64,000 bases of DNA from Progne subis subis (Eukaryota; Chordata; Aves; Passeriformes; Hirundinidae). The position numbers and the translations under genes are program-made. Positions 60,501 through 64,000 of this stretch are shown here, piece by piece. The stretch spans positions 62,001-126,000 of the forward strand of contig JAKJHU010000031.1 in assembly GCA_022316685.1 (NCBI GenBank), in the 5' to 3' direction. Within the stretch, counting starts at the first letter, position 1. Every line of letters starts with the position of its first letter. The notes under the pieces are model-generated. The model searched no databases. It was not told the origin of the DNA and saw nothing but the letters and a program-made list of their open reading frames with translations.

Positions 60501-63500
60501 CTGAGCAACCATCCAGCTGCCTCCAGCAGGTGCTGGTGGTGAGATATGCTTCATGTCTCATCAGTGCTGGGGAAGTGCTGACAGGAGAAACAAAAGCTGT
60601 GAGCAGGGATGGTGAAGGAGAAGCTGGATGGAAAATGTGACTTTAGATTCATTCCCAGGTGAGAAAAATCTTGAACATATTAGAAGACTGCAAGGGGAGG
60701 GGTTGGGCCACTCAGCAGGGTTTGGATCACCCCACAGCAGCACTGGAGCACGATGGGCTCTCGGTGTAGTCAGTGAGAACATCCAGTCTGGACTGCATCT
60801 GTGGAGTGGCTCCAGCAAACACTTGTGCACCAGTGCTGTGAACAAAGCTGAGCTAAATCCCAGCTCCTGGACCACTTGGTGCTGGAACTGTCAGCCTGGG
60901 AACGTCACCTACCTTCTTCTGAAGCAACTTACTTTGGGAACTGGGTGGTGAAGGAAGGCACAGCATGGGGTGGCTGTCACTTCCAAGTGACAGAAATGTT
61001 TTGTGGGTTTTTTTGTTTGGTTGGTTTTTGGAGTCTTTTTTTCACCCCTGGCTATGTAATTTCATCTATAAAATGCTGAAGTGTCAGCTAGGATCAAGTC
61101 CTGCCTTTCATCTTCGGTTTCTGCTTAAATTGATATTGATGTAGTGTTTATCTTTATTTAATATTCATGATGATAAAAGACTTGGAGCCATTCACTTTTA
61201 ATTACATCCTTCTCATAGAAAGTCTAGTGCAATTAGAGGCCTTCCAGTGCATGAAAGAAAAACAAACAAAGTTTTTGCCTCCACTTCCAGAAGTGCAAAG
61301 TGGGGTTCCCAGGGGCATCCCCTTTCCTTCTGCTGTGGTGCCCTGTGAGCAGAAGTTTCAGTGTAGGACTCCAGTGGGCTGAGCTGTTGGGTAATCCACT
61401 TGGTGACTAGTGGGCAGCCCTCCAACGTGGGACAGTGTCTGGAGAGATGGGAAAGAGGCAAATGTGCAGCTCCATTGGATGGGGGTAGGCAGCTTTGAAT
61501 GTGAGGAAAAGCATCTGGGGTGGGAGTTCCACTTCTGTCCTTGCAGCAGCCCTGCTGTGTGTGGGGGCACTGGAGCCTTTGGCTCTTTACCCTCCCTTCT
61601 GGCTGGGCCCATGTGCAGCTCAGAGTCTGCCTCTTCTCCCCCAGCAGTAACAGCCACTTAAATCAAATCTGGGAAAATGGCCATGGAGTGATGCCTTGAT
61701 GGCAAGGCAATGACCAGCTCTCCTCTTTAGCACTCAGACAGCATTTCTTAGCTCTCCCATTACATTATTCACGAGCAAATTGTTATATTGAGCCATGCAA
61801 ATTGCCTGGGAGCTTCTGCTGGGAGCCTGAACCTTTTCTGACACATAAAGCCAATCTGTCTGAGCGAGTCTAATGACCAGACATGGTCTGGCGATCAGCA
61901 TCTCTTTTGGCAGCTGGGGCAGTGGTGGCTTCTGCTCTTGGTGTGGCTGGTGACAGGAGGCAGCCAGCCTGAGGCCTTCCTGTGGACTGTAACAACTCTC
62001 CTGCTGTCTCAGAGCTGGGTTTTCACAAGTCTGAGAGTTTGAGCCCTTAAGAGTTAGATGTCAGCACCCTACGTGGAAACATCCCAGGTTACAGCTCTGT
62101 TTGGAGACTCCTATGCCAAAGAACTTTGTGTTCTTGGGTGAGGAATCAGACGTTGTTGGTCACGTCCTGCTCACAACCAGCTGATTGCTACCTGGGGCTT
62201 TCTCATGTTCAGTGGCTGTTTCCAGCGGTGATGTCCTTTGGCTGAGACAACACCTTAATGAGAAGCTCCTTTAAAGTGTCTGCTCTGTTCAGGCAGGGCT
62301 GAGTGCAAGGGGCTGATCATTTTCACTCTGTAAAATGTACATAATTCCATTTTATATAGGGGATAATCATTGCAGAACTCACTCTTATTTTCATCCTTTT
62401 CCTGCTGTAATTACTATCCCCCCGCTGATGCCTGCACCAATGTCTGTGCATGATGAGTGAAAATTTAAACTGCCCTGGGTGATGGGACATAGACCTTGCT
62501 GAAAAATTTAAATGTCTTGTATCCAGAGAAGGCTGGCCCATAAATAAAGGATGAAGTCTCCACTGCAGGAGGGGGAGAGCTAGCACAGCTCCCGATTTAA
62601 CACCTTCCTGCCCACTTCCATCCGTGCTTGGAGCGGTGGATCTTCTCCTGGCTGAAGTCTGGGAACTTGTCGGAGCTCCAGGGTGTCAGGGGCTGGAGAC
62701 CCAGAGCTAGGAGGCCTGGCTGAGTCACTGTGTGTATTTTAAGGAAGCCTTGGATTTAGGGGTAAATTGAAAGCAACCATCCTGAGCTTAAGTGGGCATG
62801 TTGATCCATTTAGCCTAAGAGCTAAAGCTGCTGGTACCTGTGGAGCAGGAAGGCTTAGCTAGAGCAGGAGTAATAGGCCAGTTTTCTTCACTGAAAAATG
62901 AGGAATACAAGTAATTAATCTCCTTGTGACATGGAGGGGATGCTGGGGGAGAGTGATTATAACATGCTATGAGCACTAGCATGAATAGCCCACTATCCCT
63001 TAAAAGGTCAGTGCTTATTTCGTTTTACAGTGGAGAGCTGTATCTATTCCCACATCTCTTCAGAGGTATTTTACACTCATAATTTGCAGATCAGCCCAGA
63101 CAGTCATAGATGAACTGACAGTTTGGTGAAAAATCTCTCCCAGTAGTAAATTGCTATTTCTGTGCTCTACTGACTGTGCTGCTGAGTTCACTGTAAAGAA
63201 CAGGAGTGGGAGACCTGTGGCATCATCAGGTCTGACTCCCTTCTGTCACATGCACAACATGACATAGACTTCAGGGGTCCCTCCCCCATCTTCTGCTGCT
63301 GGCAAGGACTCATCCAGCACACAAATATAAGGGTCAGTCTCCCCTGGGATGTCTGCCCTCAGTCCACACTGATTTAAACCTTTGCACGGAGGAGGAAGTT
63401 GTGTGGGATGGACCGGTGTTCCAGGAGGAGGCAGTGCTCTTCTTACCTCCCGGTGGTAATTTGTTCTGAGTGTGAAATCTCTCATTTCCAGCTTCATGTC

Positions 63501-64000
63501 ACAGGAATGAGCCAAGGGGCTCGTCCTCCTGTCTCTCACCCCAGCACCAGGCACCTTTAGCCAATTGATAATCTCAAGGATGTTAAATTCCTCTTCGGTT
63601 CAATGAAAGGTGGAAGAGAAAGACCCAAATTGGTGTCTCCAAGGGGTGAACTCAGCAGCCTCAGACATGTGAGAATCCACACTGTCCCTGAAAAGCCACC
63701 TTCGTGTGTCTGCTGTCTGTGTGTGGATGGGTGTGAACGAGCGGGATGCAGATGCAGACAAGTTAAAAGCTTAGATGGCTCTGTGGCACCTTCTGCCATC
63801 GGCTCTCAGGGGTGGAGGGAGGGATCGAGACAGGCAGGATGGAATATTTGCTTCCATTAACTTGGCTAATTACTTTGTCATTCCCTTTTCAGAGCTGGGT
63901 GCAGTGAGCTGTGCAGAGCGGATGGAAACTGCATTGGCACAATTTGGGGGTGATGTAGAAATTGGCTAAACCGCCAGGACATCCTTCACTGGAGTCCCAT
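53355..64000. other. Upstream intergenic region of MASP1, no gene recognised
   Basis: About 10.6 kb without a recognisable coding exon. A GC-rich patch lies at 55300-56250, where long open frames overlap on both strands, and a (CT)n-poly(T) tract lies at 57503-57541. AT-rich stretches near 61740-61880 and 62320-62560 look enhancer-like (octamer ATGCAAAT at about 61795). In human gene order the next genes on this side are RTP4, SST and BCL6; none is visible. Confidence 0.5.
57503..57541. repeat. (CT)n followed by poly(T)
   Basis: A CT dinucleotide stretch grading into a T run of nearly 30 bases. Confidence 0.95.

Noticed and set aside
26320..64000. SST, RTP4 or BCL6 next to MASP1, as in mammals
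   Set aside because: I looked for the somatostatin core peptide, a second 3CxxC domain and zinc-finger coding and saw none. These genes, if linked, lie outside the window.
1..64000. CRISPR arrays, operons, insertion sequences, phage or plasmid features
   Set aside because: The window is vertebrate nuclear DNA. The only arrays are simple microsatellites and there are no spacer-repeat structures.

Overview
The window is nuclear genomic DNA from a bird, probably a songbird. The evidence is short CR1 LINE tails with ATTCTRTG ends on both strands, compact introns with canonical GT-AG borders, a solo LTR of a type I associate with passerine genomes, and four multi-exon genes with bird/mammal orthologues. 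No prokaryotic, plasmid or phage features are visible. All gene models below were built by hand from the bases, by joining splice sites in phase.

Layout from left to right. Positions 1-340 are a CpG island, probably the promoter or first exon of a neighbouring gene (PCYT1A is my synteny guess). A reversed CR1 fragment and a solo LTR (about 1302-2038) follow. DYNLT2B (TCTEX1D2), a dynein light chain, lies on the minus strand (7771 down to 3165, 5 exons, 127 aa) with its own CpG-island promoter. After a CR1-bearing intergenic stretch comes PDCD1, encoding PD-1, on the plus strand (12574-17105, 5 exons, 278 aa, poly(A) signal at 17727). About 6 kb further on is a receptor-transporter-protein (RTP) family gene, plus strand (24025-26009, 2 exons, 306 aa), with a TATA-like element and an interferon-response-like element upstream. 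MASP1 then fills 52798 down to 31859 on the minus strand (11 coding exons, 730 aa). Its only protease exon is the MASP-3 type. The last 11 kb, upstream of MASP1, hold no gene I can recognise.

Three of the four genes are immune genes. PD-1 is an inhibitory receptor on lymphocytes. RTP4-like proteins are interferon-induced in mammals. MASP-3 is a complement lectin-pathway protease. They do not form one pathway; the linkage is positional. The order also mixes loci that are separate in humans (DYNLT2B 3q29, PDCD1 2q37.3, MASP1 3q27.3, with RTP genes beside both PDCD1 and MASP1), so this block may reflect an older arrangement later broken in mammals.

I found no undescribed multi-gene system. The points most worth a second look are the interferon-type promoter and 25-residue triplicated tail of the RTP gene, the apparent absence of MASP-1 protease exons, the synteny junction, and a perfect 21-bp-arm hairpin in PDCD1 intron 1.
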